From contig VGAK01000014.1 of assembly GCA_016870775.1 (NCBI GenBank), positions 1-46,600 of the forward strand: a DNA stretch of 46,600 nucleotides. Reading direction: 5' to 3'. The translations under genes were made by a program, and so were the position numbers. The notes below the pieces were generated by a model that made no database searches, was not told where the DNA came from, and saw only the letters and a list, made by a program, of their open reading frames with translations. This DNA is from Actinomycetota bacterium. Its GTDB lineage: Bacteria > Actinomycetota > Acidimicrobiia > Acidimicrobiales > Ilumatobacteraceae. Below, piece by piece: positions 1 through 8,761 of the stretch. Every line of letters starts with the position of its first letter. Within the stretch, counting starts at the first letter, position 1.

Positions 1-3000
1 ACCACCACCGCCGACATCACCGCCAAAGCACTCACCGTCACCGGCATCACCGTGGTCTCGCGCCCCTACGCACCGGCCGATGTCTCGGCCACTCTCGACA
101 CATCCCAGCACGTGCTGACCGGCGTGATCTCGGGTGACGGTGCGATCCTCGACGATGGCTCCTATAGCGCGAGCTTCGCCACCGCGGTCACTGGAACCGG
201 CAAGACGGTCACAGTCTCGGGCCTCACGACCACGGGAACCGACGCGGCCAACTACTCACTCACCCAGCCCTCACTCACGGGCACCATCACGAAGGCGTCC
301 GCCAGCGTCACATTCACCGGAGCCGCATCGGTGGTCTACAACACGTCCTCGCAGGCCCGGTCCACTTCGACCAGCCCATCGGGGCTCACCGTGACCTACT
401 CGTACTCGGGCACCGGGTCCACCACCTACGGCCCGACACCGTCGGCACCGACGAACGCGGGCACCTACACCGCGATTGGCACGATCGATGACCCGAACTA
501 CCAAGGTTCTGCGAGGGCTCCGTGGACGATCACGAAACAGACCCTCGGCGTGACCATCGACTCGTCGAACCTCAGCACCGTCTTCGATGGACTACCCAGG
601 ACCGTCTCGACAACGGTGTCGCTCGCCGGCCGCAACATCGTCGTTGCGTACGCGGGAACGGGATCAACGACCTACAACTCGGCGTGGGCACCGACGAATG
701 CGGGCACCTACACCGTGACCGCCACGGTGACTGAACAGAACTACGACGGCTCGGCGAGCGCATCGATGACAATTGTGCCCGCTTCACAGGCGGTGCTGGC
801 GCTGGTGAACCCGTCCACCGTGCGCTTCGATCGCGTGCTGCAGTTGATCGCCTCCGGGGGTTCAGGTAGCGGCGCGACAGCCTATGAAGTGGTGTCCGGT
901 CCGTGCACGGTGAGCACCGCGTCGGGTCTGCTCTCGCCCACCGATCCCGGGACGTGCACCGTGCGCGCCCAGCGTGCTGGGAGCCCGAACTACACCTCGC
1001 GCACGAGCGCGAATCTCGCCGTCGCCGTCACCAAGGGTGACCAGAGCGTCGCATTCACGACATCGCCCCCCGCCATGCCACGTGTGGGGGCCTCGTATAC
1101 GCCGTCGGCCTCTGCGTCCAGCGGCCTGCCCGCGACCGTGTCGATCACCGCAGGGTCGGGGACCACATGCTCCCTCGCCTCGGGAACCGTCACGTTCCTG
1201 TCCTCGGGAACCTGCACAATCTCGGCGACACAGGCCGGAAACGCACAGTGGAACGCCGCGACGCAGGTCTCCCAGACGATGACCATCGGCAAGCTCTCCC
1301 AGACGATCACCTTCGCCCAGCCAGCAGCCCAGCTGCATGGCGGTGCCCCGTTCGTGCTCGCGGCCCACACCTCGAGCGGCCTCGCACTCGGCTTTGCCGT
1401 GACATCGGGAGCATCGGTCTGCTCGGTCACGACCGATGGCACCGTGTCGACCACCGGCACGGGTCAGTGCACGATCTCTGCCTCGCAGGTCGGTGACTCG
1501 ACGTGGGGTCCCGCTGCCAGCGTGTCGCGCACGGTCGACGTGACACCCGCAGCCGCCTCTGCTCCCCACATCACCTCGATCTCGGCCGGCAACGCTGCGG
1601 CCACGATCGGCTTCGACGAGCCCGCCTCCGACGGCGGATCTCCGATCCTGTCCTACAAGGTCGCAGCAACCTCGGCGACGGCACCCACGGTGTCGCGCAC
1701 CGACTGCGACGCACTCGTTCTCTCCTGCACCTTGATCGGCCTCGTCAACGGAGCGACCTACTCGCTCACCGTGGCGGCCATCACCGCAGCAGGTGTGGGC
1801 TCGGCATCGGAGGTCGCGACTCTCCTGGTGCCGAGCCCGAATGTGGACGCCCCCGTGTCTGTGGTGGGCACGCGGGCGTCCACAACCCTCGACATCGAGT
1901 GGACGGATTCACCGTTGCTCGACCTCGCCACCTTCCAGCGCTACGAGGTCTCCGTGCGCGAGGAGGGGGGCTCCTTCACCCCACCGGTCACCATCTCGTC
2001 GCTCGGTGCATTCTCGATCGGCCGCCCAGGTGTCGGGACGATGTCGTTGCGACGCCGCACGGCACAGATCCCCGGCGTCGATCCGGCCGTGCGCCACGAG
2101 GTCAAGATCGTCACGATCACCACGACCCGACCCACGGCAGCGAGCGACAACACCACGATCGCACTCGTGATGCCCCTGTCGGTGCCCGGTGTTCCCCGCG
2201 ACCTCGGGGTGGAGGGTGCTGGTGCGACCTCGGCAACGGTGTCATGGCGGGTCCCGCTCGAGAACGGTGGGAGTCCGATCACCGCGTACGTGGTGACCAC
2301 CTCGGCCGGGTCGTGCACGCCTGCGACGGCGACATCGACGCGCTGCGCCCTCACGGGTCTCTCGGCGGGCCAGAGTGTCACCGTCGCGGTGAAGGCGCGC
2401 AACCTCCGCGGTGACTCCCTGGGTGTCTCGACCGCATACAACGTGCCGACTGTGCCGGGTGCACCCTCGATCTCGACGGTGAGCCTCTCCCAGAGCTCGG
2501 CCACGCTCACGTGGCAGGCACCCTCGGCGAACGGTGGCCGATCGGTGACCTCCTACACCGCGATCGCGACCGCGGCGGGCACCGAGGTCGGTCGCTGCAC
2601 CACCGCGGCCACCACATGTGAGATCACCGGCCTGAGAACCGGCACCAGCCATGTCTTCACCGTGCGCGCGCACAACTCCGTCGGTGCGGGTGCGAACTCC
2701 CCTGCCTATGGCGCGGGGTCTGGAGCAGTGCCCGTGGCCGCCTCGCCCCAGACCCCGGTCGCCGCCACACCGCGCGCACCGACCAAGACACCGGCGGTCG
2801 GCACTCTCGCGCTTCCCCCGCCGCCCGCACGCGTGATCACCGCATCGGCCGGCTCGGGGCGCACGCGAATCTCTGCGGTCCGCTCGTCGTCGGGCACCGA
2901 TGTGCCGGTCAACGAGGCGATCATCTCGGTGATGACGCGCGGTGGACGTCTGCTCGCACGCATCCGCGTCCAGGTCGACTCGGCCACGCCCCTCGTCTCG

Positions 3001-3486
3001 GTCACAGTGCCCTATTCGGCACGCGAGGTGAAGGTGGCGGTGCAGTTCGCGAACGACTACGGGATCTCCGAGGGCGGCCCCGTGGGCGTAAACGTGGCGG
3101 AGGCTCGCACACTCGAGCCCGTCGTTGTGACGAACCAGGTCAAGGTCGTGGGAACCGAGGTGGGTGTGCAGGCCTACTTCAGCCACGGATCTGCCACCCT
3201 CACCAAGGCGGGTAAGGCCGCCCTCGCCAAGTCGGCCGCCGAGGCGAAGGTGCGTGGCGGTCTCGTCTATGTGAGCGGCTTTGCCACCACGACCGAGGTG
3301 CGCAGTGTGTGGCTCGTCGGCTCGCTCGCCCGCAAGCGGGCCGAGAACGCAGCCAAGTACCTGTCGTCGCTCGGCGTGCGCCAGTGGATCTATTTCTCGG
3401 GAACCGTGTCCCCGCGCTTCCCGTGGGACGAGGCCCGCATGCGCAGGGTCGTCGTGTCCACCAGTACCGTGCCGACCAGAACCTGA
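1..3486 (+). CDS. Large surface/secreted protein with MBG, Ig-like and Fn3-like repeats and a C-terminal OmpA-like domain (5' partial)
   Basis: The frame is open from base 1, so the N-terminus and any signal peptide lie outside; about 1,161 codons are visible. In order I read a YDG/MBG-type repeat (nt 1-290), two MBG-type beta repeats (290-780, each with a NAGTYT turn), three Ig-like repeats each with a Cys pair (790-1545), fibronectin III-like modules (1550-2740, with DGGSP/NGGSP turns), a Pro/Ala-rich linker (2740-2830), a beta domain, and an OmpA-like domain (about 3160-3486). In that last domain the RKRAENAAKYL helix and a terminal MRRV are kept, but the GHTD-type loop reads SGFATTTE, so the usual diaminopimelate-binding Asp is not evident. 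Such proteins are usually extracellular adhesion or matrix proteins; the exact role is unknown. The next gene begins 10 bases downstream and also ends in an OmpA-like domain, which suggests a joint envelope function. Confidence 0.85.
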   Translation, partial: TTTADITAKALTVTGITVVSRPYAPADVSATLDTSQHVLTGVISGDGAILDDGSYSASFATAVTGTGKTVTVSGLTTTGTDAANYSLTQPSLTGTITKASASVTFTGAASVVYNTSSQARSTSTSPSGLTVTYSYSGTGSTTYGPTPSAPTNAGTYTAIGTIDDPNYQGSARAPWTITKQTLGVTIDSSNLSTVFDGLPRTVSTTVSLAGRNIVVAYAGTGSTTYNSAWAPTNAGTYTVTATVTEQNYDGSASASMTIVPASQAVLALVNPSTVRFDRVLQLIASGGSGSGATAYEVVSGPCTVSTASGLLSPTDPGTCTVRAQRAGSPNYTSRTSANLAVAVTKGDQSVAFTTSPPAMPRVGASYTPSASASSGLPATVSITAGSGTTCSLASGTVTFLSSGTCTISATQAGNAQWNAATQVSQTMTIGKLSQTITFAQPAAQLHGGAPFVLAAHTSSGLALGFAVTSGASVCSVTTDGTVSTTGTGQCTISASQVGDSTWGPAASVSRTVDVTPAAASAPHITSISAGNAAATIGFDEPASDGGSPILSYKVAATSATAPTVSRTDCDALVLSCTLIGLVNGATYSLTVAAITAAGVGSASEVATLLVPSPNVDAPVSVVGTRASTTLDIEWTDSPLLDLATFQRYEVSVREEGGSFTPPVTISSLGAFSIGRPGVGTMSLRRRTAQIPGVDPAVRHEVKIVTITTTRPTAASDNTTIALVMPLSVPGVPRDLGVEGAGATSATVSWRVPLENGGSPITAYVVTTSAGSCTPATATSTRCALTGLSAGQSVTVAVKARNLRGDSLGVSTAYNVPTVPGAPSISTVSLSQSSATLTWQAPSANGGRSVTSYTAIATAAGTEVGRCTTAATTCEITGLRTGTSHVFTVRAHNSVGAGANSPAYGAGSGAVPVAASPQTPVAATPRAPTKTPAVGTLALPPPPARVITASAGSGRTRISAVRSSSGTDVPVNEAIISVMTRGGRLLARIRVQVDSATPLVSVTVPYSAREVKVAVQFANDYGISEGGPVGVNVAEARTLEPVVVTNQVKVVGTEVGVQAYFSHGSATLTKAGKAALAKSAAEAKVRGGLVYVSGFATTTEVRSVWLVGSLARKRAENAAKYLSSLGVRQWIYFSGTVSPRFPWDEARMRRVVVSTSTVPTRT

Positions 3487-3496
3487 CGGAGCCGCC

Positions 3497-5056
3497 ATGT
3501 CGTCCTCACCTTCCACACCGCGTCCCGCGACGCGCATCGCACTCGCCGCAGCCCTCGTGGGTGCGGCTCTGGCACTCGGCCCGGCTCTGACGAGGGCGAG
3601 CCAGTCGGGGCCCTCGGGCGCGAACGTGGGATTCGACTTCTCCTGGGATGACGCGAAGAACCCCGCCGGCCACAGTGCCTCGTTCCTCGAGGCTGACGGC
3701 ATCACGGCGAACAACTGCTCGGGTGGCCCGTTGACCGCCACGACCAAGACCTGCAACTTCGTGTTCGACTACCAGATCGCCGGCGCCGCACAGCCCTCGG
3801 CTGCGCACGCGGCGCGCTTCATCACGTTCTGGACCAACCCGACGAGCTACGTCTCGGGGGCCCCGGCCGCCAACACCGGGTGCAACTCACCGACCAACGG
3901 CGCGGGAGATCTCGGCAAGGCCCCGCTCACACTCTTCGACTGCTTCAACTCGAATGCCTTCGGTCAGGTCTTCCGTGCGGCCTCGGCAGGTCCGCTCACC
4001 CAGTTCCGTGCCTCGATGACCTGCCTGGCGCCGGCGGGGACCAAGTACGAGTTGTATGCGCTCCTCTACGAGATGTCCACCGACGGCTCGACAATCGCGG
4101 GCACGGCACCCCTCGGGGCAACCCTCGTGAATCTCACCTCGTGCCCGTCTGCCACCACATGGAAGGGCAAGGCCTTCACCGCGAAGGATTTTGCGATGAT
4201 CCCGGTGAATCTCGGCTCTCCGGCGCTCCAGGCCGGCAAGTTCTACGGCGTCTACTTCACCGGTCCGTCCGTGCCCGGCACCGCGCCTGCCGGCGCGGCC
4301 GATGCGATGCAGCGTGCCAAGTCGGCCGCCACCACGACCACCACCACGACCACCACCACCCCGTGGAGTTCGTTCCGGAACCAGAAGAACACCAAGACTC
4401 CGGCTTCGACCACGACGACTCCCCGCACACCCGCTGCGGCGGCGACCACGACCACCACCGTCCCGGCAGCGCTGTTCCCGGGGAACGTCCCCCTCGAGAG
4501 CTCGGTGATGACCGCGATCCGATTGATGACCCCGGGTGCCGAGACGACCTACGTGGTCGACTCACTGACGCCGGCCACGTGCGTGGGGGCGGGTCGCAAC
4601 ATCGTGCTGCTGCGCACGGGACGGTGCCGCGCCCAGATCGCGCTCCGGTCGAATGGTCGCGTGCAGAGCACCGTGAGCACCACCATCACCGACTCGACAC
4701 CCACGATGTCCGATGTGATCGTCGCCGTCGACGAGCCCACCGTGGTCTACTTCCGCAACGGCACCGCGTTGTCGACCGATGCCTCGCGCAAGAGGGTCGC
4801 CGGCATCGCCTCGGCGGCACGCCGCGCCAATGCCGTGTTGGTCACCGGACACACGGGCAATGCCGGTGGTGAGACCTCGAAGATGCGGTCGCTGTCCCAG
4901 AAGCGCGCCAAGGCCGCACGGTCTCTGTTGCGGGACCGCGGGGTCACGGGCGTGATCGCGATCCAGAGCTACGGCGCCACCCAGGTGGTGTCGAACTCGA
5001 AGAAGGACGCCCAACAGGCCCTCAACAAGCGAGCCGAGATCTTCCTCATTCCCTGA
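3497..5056 (+). CDS. Secreted protein with Thr-rich linker and C-terminal OmpA-like domain
   Basis: 519 residues. I chose ATG 3497 because GGAG lies 5 bases upstream and a signal peptide follows at once: an Arg-containing n-region, then an Ala/Leu-rich core (about residues 13-30) ending near LTRAS. The next ~240 residues are a Cys-containing beta-rich region I do not recognise. Two Thr runs (nt 4327-4360 and 4405-4460) flank a basic segment and look like a wall-spanning linker. The last ~110 residues (nt 4728-5054) are OmpA-like: a VVYFRNGTALS strand, VTGHTGNAGG, LSQKRAKAARSLL, and a terminal NKRAEIFLI. In the GHTD loop the Asp is Gly, so peptidoglycan binding may be changed. It is probably co-transcribed with the preceding repeat protein. 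The function beyond cell-envelope association is unknown. Confidence 0.85.
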   Translation: MSSSPSTPRPATRIALAAALVGAALALGPALTRASQSGPSGANVGFDFSWDDAKNPAGHSASFLEADGITANNCSGGPLTATTKTCNFVFDYQIAGAAQPSAAHAARFITFWTNPTSYVSGAPAANTGCNSPTNGAGDLGKAPLTLFDCFNSNAFGQVFRAASAGPLTQFRASMTCLAPAGTKYELYALLYEMSTDGSTIAGTAPLGATLVNLTSCPSATTWKGKAFTAKDFAMIPVNLGSPALQAGKFYGVYFTGPSVPGTAPAGAADAMQRAKSAATTTTTTTTTTPWSSFRNQKNTKTPASTTTTPRTPAAAATTTTTVPAALFPGNVPLESSVMTAIRLMTPGAETTYVVDSLTPATCVGAGRNIVLLRTGRCRAQIALRSNGRVQSTVSTTITDSTPTMSDVIVAVDEPTVVYFRNGTALSTDASRKRVAGIASAARRANAVLVTGHTGNAGGETSKMRSLSQKRAKAARSLLRDRGVTGVIAIQSYGATQVVSNSKKDAQQALNKRAEIFLIP

Positions 5057-5074
5057 CGGGCCTCATGGCTCGTC

Positions 5075-5093
5075 AACCCGGACATCCGGGTTT
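5075..5093. terminator. Hairpin terminator after the OmpA-like gene pair
   Basis: AACCCGG, a 4-base ACAT loop, CCGGGTT and one further T form a perfect 7-bp stem 19 bases after the stop at 5056. It lies between convergent coding material and may act in both directions. The U-tract is short. Confidence 0.6.
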
Positions 5094-5099
5094 GCCACA

Positions 5100-5290
5100 T
5101 CAACCGGAGTAGGTGAACTTCTTCGTCACGGCAACTGTCCTCTTGTTCACCGTGCAAAGTGCGGTGACACCGGCTGTTCCACCGCTGTTGACACCCGACT
5201 CGAGGAACGCCTTCAGGCGATCACCCGTCAGGACCAGATCCGTGCGCCCATTGGCTGCCGCACGGCTGGCACCGATCTCAGATGTCTCTT
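5100..5290 (-). pseudogene. Orphan C-terminal coding remnant of unknown origin
   Basis: On the minus strand, after the stop of the GH84 gene, a different frame stays open to TGA at 5100 and encodes about 62 residues. These contain RTDLVLTGDRLKAFLESG, a GVTALC segment and a final VAVTKKFTYSG. Codon choice, with mostly G or C in third position, looks coding. No start codon with a ribosome site exists in this frame before it runs into the GH84 gene. The end of the piece resembles a beta-sandwich tail, but I do not recognise the family. It is most simply the 3' remnant of a lost gene; a frameshifted extension of the GH84 protein or chance are alternatives. Confidence 0.35.
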
Positions 5291-6510
5291 CATGCCGTGG
5301 AACTAGCCCGATCGAACGTCCGGCTCGCGAGCGCATCGACGAGCGAGGCCGTATCCGTGGCGACACCCGGGCGGGGCACGAATCGGGTGGTCTCATCCTG
5401 CGAAAAGATCGGTCTCACCCGCGGCCCGCGACCCAGCACGCACGGCCCGGCCGAGGTGCGCCAGGCTCGCCATGCAAGCGCGGCTGCCGCGCTGGATTGT
5501 GCTGCCCTCGCACCACCGGCTCGGTCGCCGGCATCGAGGACCGCGAGCGCCGCTCGGGCACCCTCGCGTGCTGCGATCACCCATGGTGCGAGTCGTTCAT
5601 CACCCGGATCACCGAGCGTGCGAACCCGCTCCCACCACTCGCGGTCGGGTTCGTCGCCGGGCCAGTGCGGATCACCGGGGAACGACGTCGCCTCTGCCAG
5701 CACCGCGAGCCCGAGGGACTCGACCTCGTCGCGCCACTCGGCGAGGTGGTCTCGTCCGTGCGCCCACGCCATGGCACTGCGAACGGTGGGCCGCGACGAC
5801 ACCGCGAATTCCATGGGATTCACGAGCACACCCGAGACGACGGACCTGAGCCCCGGCGATCGTCCGGCATAGGGGCCGAGATGCAACAGGTCGCGCATCA
5901 TCGCATCATTGACCGGAGTGTTGTCCCACAGGAGCGGTGCACGACCCCCGCATGCGCGCGCACGATCGGTCGCATGGTCGGCCTCGATCCGGTCGCACAC
6001 CACCGTCTCCCCCGTCCACATGACCTCGATCGAGGGGTCCAACTCGGCGCACAGCACATCGAGATACGACGAATGTGCAGAACCCGCATAGTGGGTCGGC
6101 ACCAGCCACACGGGACGTCCGAACGCGCCGAGGACTCCGTTCGCGAGCAATGCGTGCCGCTCGGCAGCGTCTCCCTCCTCGAGGTCATCGACGCACAGGG
6201 TGAAACCATCGGCCGACTCCTCCACCCCGGACAACTTCACGACGACATCGGCAACGGTGGCATCTGCACCAGGTGTGAGGCCGACCGAGATCGCCACTCC
6301 TGCGCCCGTGAGCGAGGCGAATCCCCCCCGCTCGTCGGCTTCGAAGGGTTCGCGCCATGAGTCACGATGGCGGGGCGCGCTCTTGGGAGCCCAGACCCAC
6401 CAGTTCCCGCCCCAGTCGGCAAGCGCCTCGATCAACTCATGGCGCTCACGCCACGTCCACGGAGGCCCGTAAAAGCCCTCGATCACGCCGGTAATGAACG
6501 GTGTGGCCAC
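5290..6510 (-). CDS. GH84-family beta-N-acetylglucosaminidase (NagJ/OGA-like catalytic domain)
   Basis: 406 residues with a GTG start at 6510. The N-terminus carries the GH84 strand GVIEGFYGPPW (residues 8-18), then WGGNWWVWAPK with the WREPF segment. The adjacent Asp pair in CVDDLEEGD (D108, D109) matches the catalytic pair used in the substrate-assisted mechanism of GH84 hexosaminidases. PLLWDNTPVND near residue 205 fits the family's substrate-binding region. There is no signal peptide, so it is predicted to be cytoplasmic, acting on GlcNAc-containing sugars or possibly glycosylated protein. A TAGTGT box lies 6 bases before the GTG, which implies leaderless transcription. The C-terminal third has low complexity (Ala/Arg-rich) and is less certain. 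Confidence 0.85.
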   Translation of the reverse strand: MATPFITGVIEGFYGPPWTWRERHELIEALADWGGNWWVWAPKSAPRHRDSWREPFEADERGGFASLTGAGVAISVGLTPGADATVADVVVKLSGVEESADGFTLCVDDLEEGDAAERHALLANGVLGAFGRPVWLVPTHYAGSAHSSYLDVLCAELDPSIEVMWTGETVVCDRIEADHATDRARACGGRAPLLWDNTPVNDAMMRDLLHLGPYAGRSPGLRSVVSGVLVNPMEFAVSSRPTVRSAMAWAHGRDHLAEWRDEVESLGLAVLAEATSFPGDPHWPGDEPDREWWERVRTLGDPGDERLAPWVIAAREGARAALAVLDAGDRAGGARAAQSSAAAALAWRAWRTSAGPCVLGRGPRVRPIFSQDETTRFVPRPGVATDTASLVDALASRTFDRASSTA

Positions 6511-6516
6511 GAGCCC

Positions 6517-6522
6517 ACACTA
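6517..6522 (-). promoter_or_regulatory. -10 box TAGTGT of the GH84 gene (leaderless)
   Basis: TAGTGT on the minus strand ends 6 bases before the GTG at 6510, so transcription would begin at or next to the start codon. Confidence 0.5.
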
Positions 6523-6593
6523 AACGCGACCACCCCGACAGCCGCGCTGCACACCGCGGTCTCCCGCCCAGTGCGCTCGCCAATCTGCGCACC

Positions 6594-7346
6594 GTGACCA
6601 CTGTCGACCACACCCTCGGGGACCCGGTGCCGATCGTCGCCGCGGTGACCGGTACGAACTGAGCGACCCCGAGATCGAGTCGTTCCACCGCGACGGCTGT
6701 GTCCACCTGCGTGGCGAGATCGCCGTCGAGGGCAAGGACTTCAACGACATGACCACGGGTGAGCACGGCACCGACCCCCGCGGGTATGCGGTCGTCAACG
6801 TGATGTTGCCGCGGCGCTACCACCCCGAGTGGCAGGGAAACCTCTACGAACAACGGTATGACGATCGACTTCGATCAACTGCTCGCCAAGTCACAGGCTC
6901 GACCCGACGCAGTGTTCCACTGGCACCAGGACCAGGCGTACTGGATCGACACCGAGGACCGACGCACCGCCACGTGCTGGCTCGCCGTCGACGACTCGAC
7001 GCTCGAGAACTGCTGCATGCAGTTCCTGCCCGGGTCGCACCTCGAGCCGGTGCGGCCGCACCGTCCGCTCCACGGGGATCGCTCGGCGAGCCACACTCTC
7101 GTCACTGATCTCGGCCCGGACGACACGATGCGCCCCGTCGAGATTCGACGCGGTGACATCACCGTGCACAACGAGGGCGTGCTCCACGAATCTGGCGGCA
7201 ACACATCGGCCTCCAATTACCGGCGTGCCTACATCGTGGTGCTGCGCAGCCAGAGCACGGTGGCAAAGGAACGGCGACGCGGATCCACGCACAGCCACAA
7301 CGATGCGGGCGAGGTTCTCGAGAGCGTCGACGGCCTCCACGCCTGA
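6594..7346 (+). pseudogene. Phytanoyl-CoA dioxygenase (PhyH) family gene broken by at least two frame changes
   Basis: Three pieces of one Fe(II)/2-oxoglutarate dioxygenase-like protein lie in two frames. GTG 6594 opens a 22-codon piece that stops at 6660. The PhyH-type N-terminal part (ELSDPEIESFHRDG, then RGYAVVNVMLPRRYHPEW) runs in the next frame from about 6641 to 6857. The C-terminal half runs back in the first frame from 6858 to TGA 7344-7346. That half keeps HWHQD (the HxD iron ligands), the distal His in HNEGVLHESGG and the Arg of RRAYIVVL. The ATG at 6858 has no ribosome site, so the C-terminal piece is not a plausible gene on its own. Between LYEQR and MTIDFDQLLAK some residues also seem to be missing. 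It is a pseudogene, or two sequencing/assembly errors in a real gene. Confidence 0.75.
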
Positions 7347-7367
7347 GCGATCGCCCGGTCTCGCGGC

Positions 7368-7373
7368 TACAAT
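7368..7373 (+). promoter_or_regulatory. -10 box TACAAT of tRNA-Gly
   Basis: TACAAT ends 20 bases before the mature tRNA 5' end at 7394, leaving a short leader for RNase P. I see no good -35 box. Confidence 0.5.
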
Positions 7374-7393
7374 CGCAGAACGACTTCCGTCGC

Positions 7394-7467
<74 letters not shown>

Positions 7468-7468
<1 letters not shown>

Positions 7469-8232
7469 TGACACTGGCTCTCGTGCGTCGCCCCAGCATG
7501 CGGCTCGCCGAGGGTCTCGTGACCCACATCGAGCGCCAGCCTGTCGATGTGGGGGTCGCCCTCGCGCAGTGGGAGGACTATGTCGCGTGCCTCCGGGCAC
7601 GCGGATGGGAAGTCGTCGAGGTGCCCTCCCTGGAGAGTGCCCCCGATTGCGTGTTCATCGAGGACACCGTCGTCATGCACCGAGATGTCGCGGTGATCAC
7701 CCGCCCCGGGAGCGATGTGCGCAAGCCCGAGACGGCCGCCGTGGAGGACACCGTGCGTGGACTCGGGTGCCGCATCGAGCGCATCGAGGCCCCTGGCACA
7801 CTCGACGGGGGTGACGTCCTCAAGATCGGTGACACCATCTATGTGGGTCGGGGCGGACGCACCAACCAAGACGGCATCGACCAGCTCGCCGCGATCCTCG
7901 CGCCACTCGGTGCCACCGTGGTCACCGTGCCGGTCGAGAAGGTGCTGCACCTGAAATCCGCCGTCACGGCCCTGCCCGACGGCACGGTGATCGGGTGGGA
8001 TCCCGCGGTCGACGATGCATCGGTGTTCCCCGCGTACCTGTCGATGCCCGAGGAGTCCGGTGCACACGTGGTCGTGCTCGACGACCGGACCGTGCTGATG
8101 GCCGCCGATGCCCCCCGGAGTGCCGATCTCGTGCGCTCGCTCGGCTGCGAGGTGATCTGCGTCGACATCTCCGAGTACGCAAAGCTCGAGGGTTGCGTCA
8201 CCTGCCTGTCGGTGCGGTTGCGCGACCGGTAG
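7468..8232 (+). CDS. ddaH: N(G),N(G)-dimethylarginine dimethylaminohydrolase (dimethylargininase)
   Basis: 254 residues; the family hydrolyses methylated arginines to citrulline and an amine in the cytoplasm. Residues at the positions known from Pseudomonas DDAH are visible: D60, E65-D66 (CVFIEDTVV), R85, DGGDVL (113-118), H161 in VLHLKSAV, and the nucleophile C246 in EGCVTCLSVRL. Length fits the family (~255). I chose ATG 7468 because the N-terminal ALVRRPS strand belongs to the fold; the alternative ATG 7498 would remove it. The start codon begins on the last base of the tRNA-Gly gene, so no separate 5' leader exists. The gene is either expressed from the tRNA transcript after 3' processing or is leaderless. 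Related arginine deiminase-fold enzymes cannot be fully excluded. Confidence 0.87.
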
Positions 8233-8265
8233 ATCCCGGGGCGACGGCCCGCCACCGCCTCTCCG

Positions 8266-8271
8266 TATCCT
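8266..8271 (+). promoter_or_regulatory. -10 box TATCCT of ppa (leaderless)
   Basis: TATCCT ends 7 bases before ATG 8279, so transcription is expected to begin at the start codon. Confidence 0.55.
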
Positions 8272-8278
8272 CTGGGGC

Positions 8279-8758
8279 ATGGAGATCGAGATGATCGTGG
8301 AGATCCCGCAGGGATCCCGCAACAAGTACGAGATGGACCACGGGACCGGCGCGATCTGGCTGGACCGGAACCTCTTCACCGCAACCCAGTACCCGCTCGA
8401 CTACGGCTTCTTCCCGAACACCCTCGGCGAGGACGGTGACCCGCTCGATGCGCTGATCCTGCTCCCCCAGGCCACGTTTCCCGGGTGCCACGTGTGGGCC
8501 CGACCGATCGGGGTGTTCTGGATGAGGGACGAGAAGGGCCCCGACGCCAAGGTGCTGTGCGTGCCCTCGCGTGATGCGCGCTACGAGCACCACCGGGATC
8601 TCGACGATGCACCCGAGTTCCTGCTGGCCGAGATCGCGAACTTCTTCGAGGTCTACAAACTCATCGAGCCGGGCAAGGAATCGACCGTCGGCGCGTGGGC
8701 GAACGCCGCGTCCGCCGAGGAAGAGATCCGCGCGGCACTCGCACGCCACGCGCACTGA
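8279..8758 (+). CDS. ppa: Soluble inorganic pyrophosphatase (family I)
   Basis: 159 residues, the normal bacterial length. The enzyme hydrolyses pyrophosphate to two phosphates with Mg2+ and pulls biosynthetic reactions forward. Visible hallmarks are EIPQGSRNKYEMD (substrate-binding Lys and Glu), YPLDYGFFPNT, the signature DGDPLDALIL with its metal-binding Asp residues, and the C-terminal FFEVYKLIEPGK. There is no ribosome site before ATG 8279; the TATCCT box 7 bases away argues for a leaderless mRNA. The gene converges with the DedA gene, with three bases between their stops. Confidence 0.97.
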   Translation: MEIEMIVEIPQGSRNKYEMDHGTGAIWLDRNLFTATQYPLDYGFFPNTLGEDGDPLDALILLPQATFPGCHVWARPIGVFWMRDEKGPDAKVLCVPSRDARYEHHRDLDDAPEFLLAEIANFFEVYKLIEPGKESTVGAWANAASAEEEIRAALARHAH

Positions 8759-8761
8759 GTC

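Noticed and set aside
2242-3756. 504-codon minus-strand frame across the end of the repeat protein
   Set aside because: Composition (His/Arg/Asp-rich, no domain) is that of a shadow of the GC-rich plus-strand gene.
4320-4465. ACC-rich triplet runs that look like a microsatellite or small repeat array
   Set aside because: They encode the Thr-rich linker of the OmpA-like protein; spacing is not regular enough for a CRISPR array.
6858-7346. Independent 162-residue gene starting at ATG 6858
   Set aside because: No ribosome site or promoter; the matching N-terminal half lies directly upstream in another frame, so it is a fragment.
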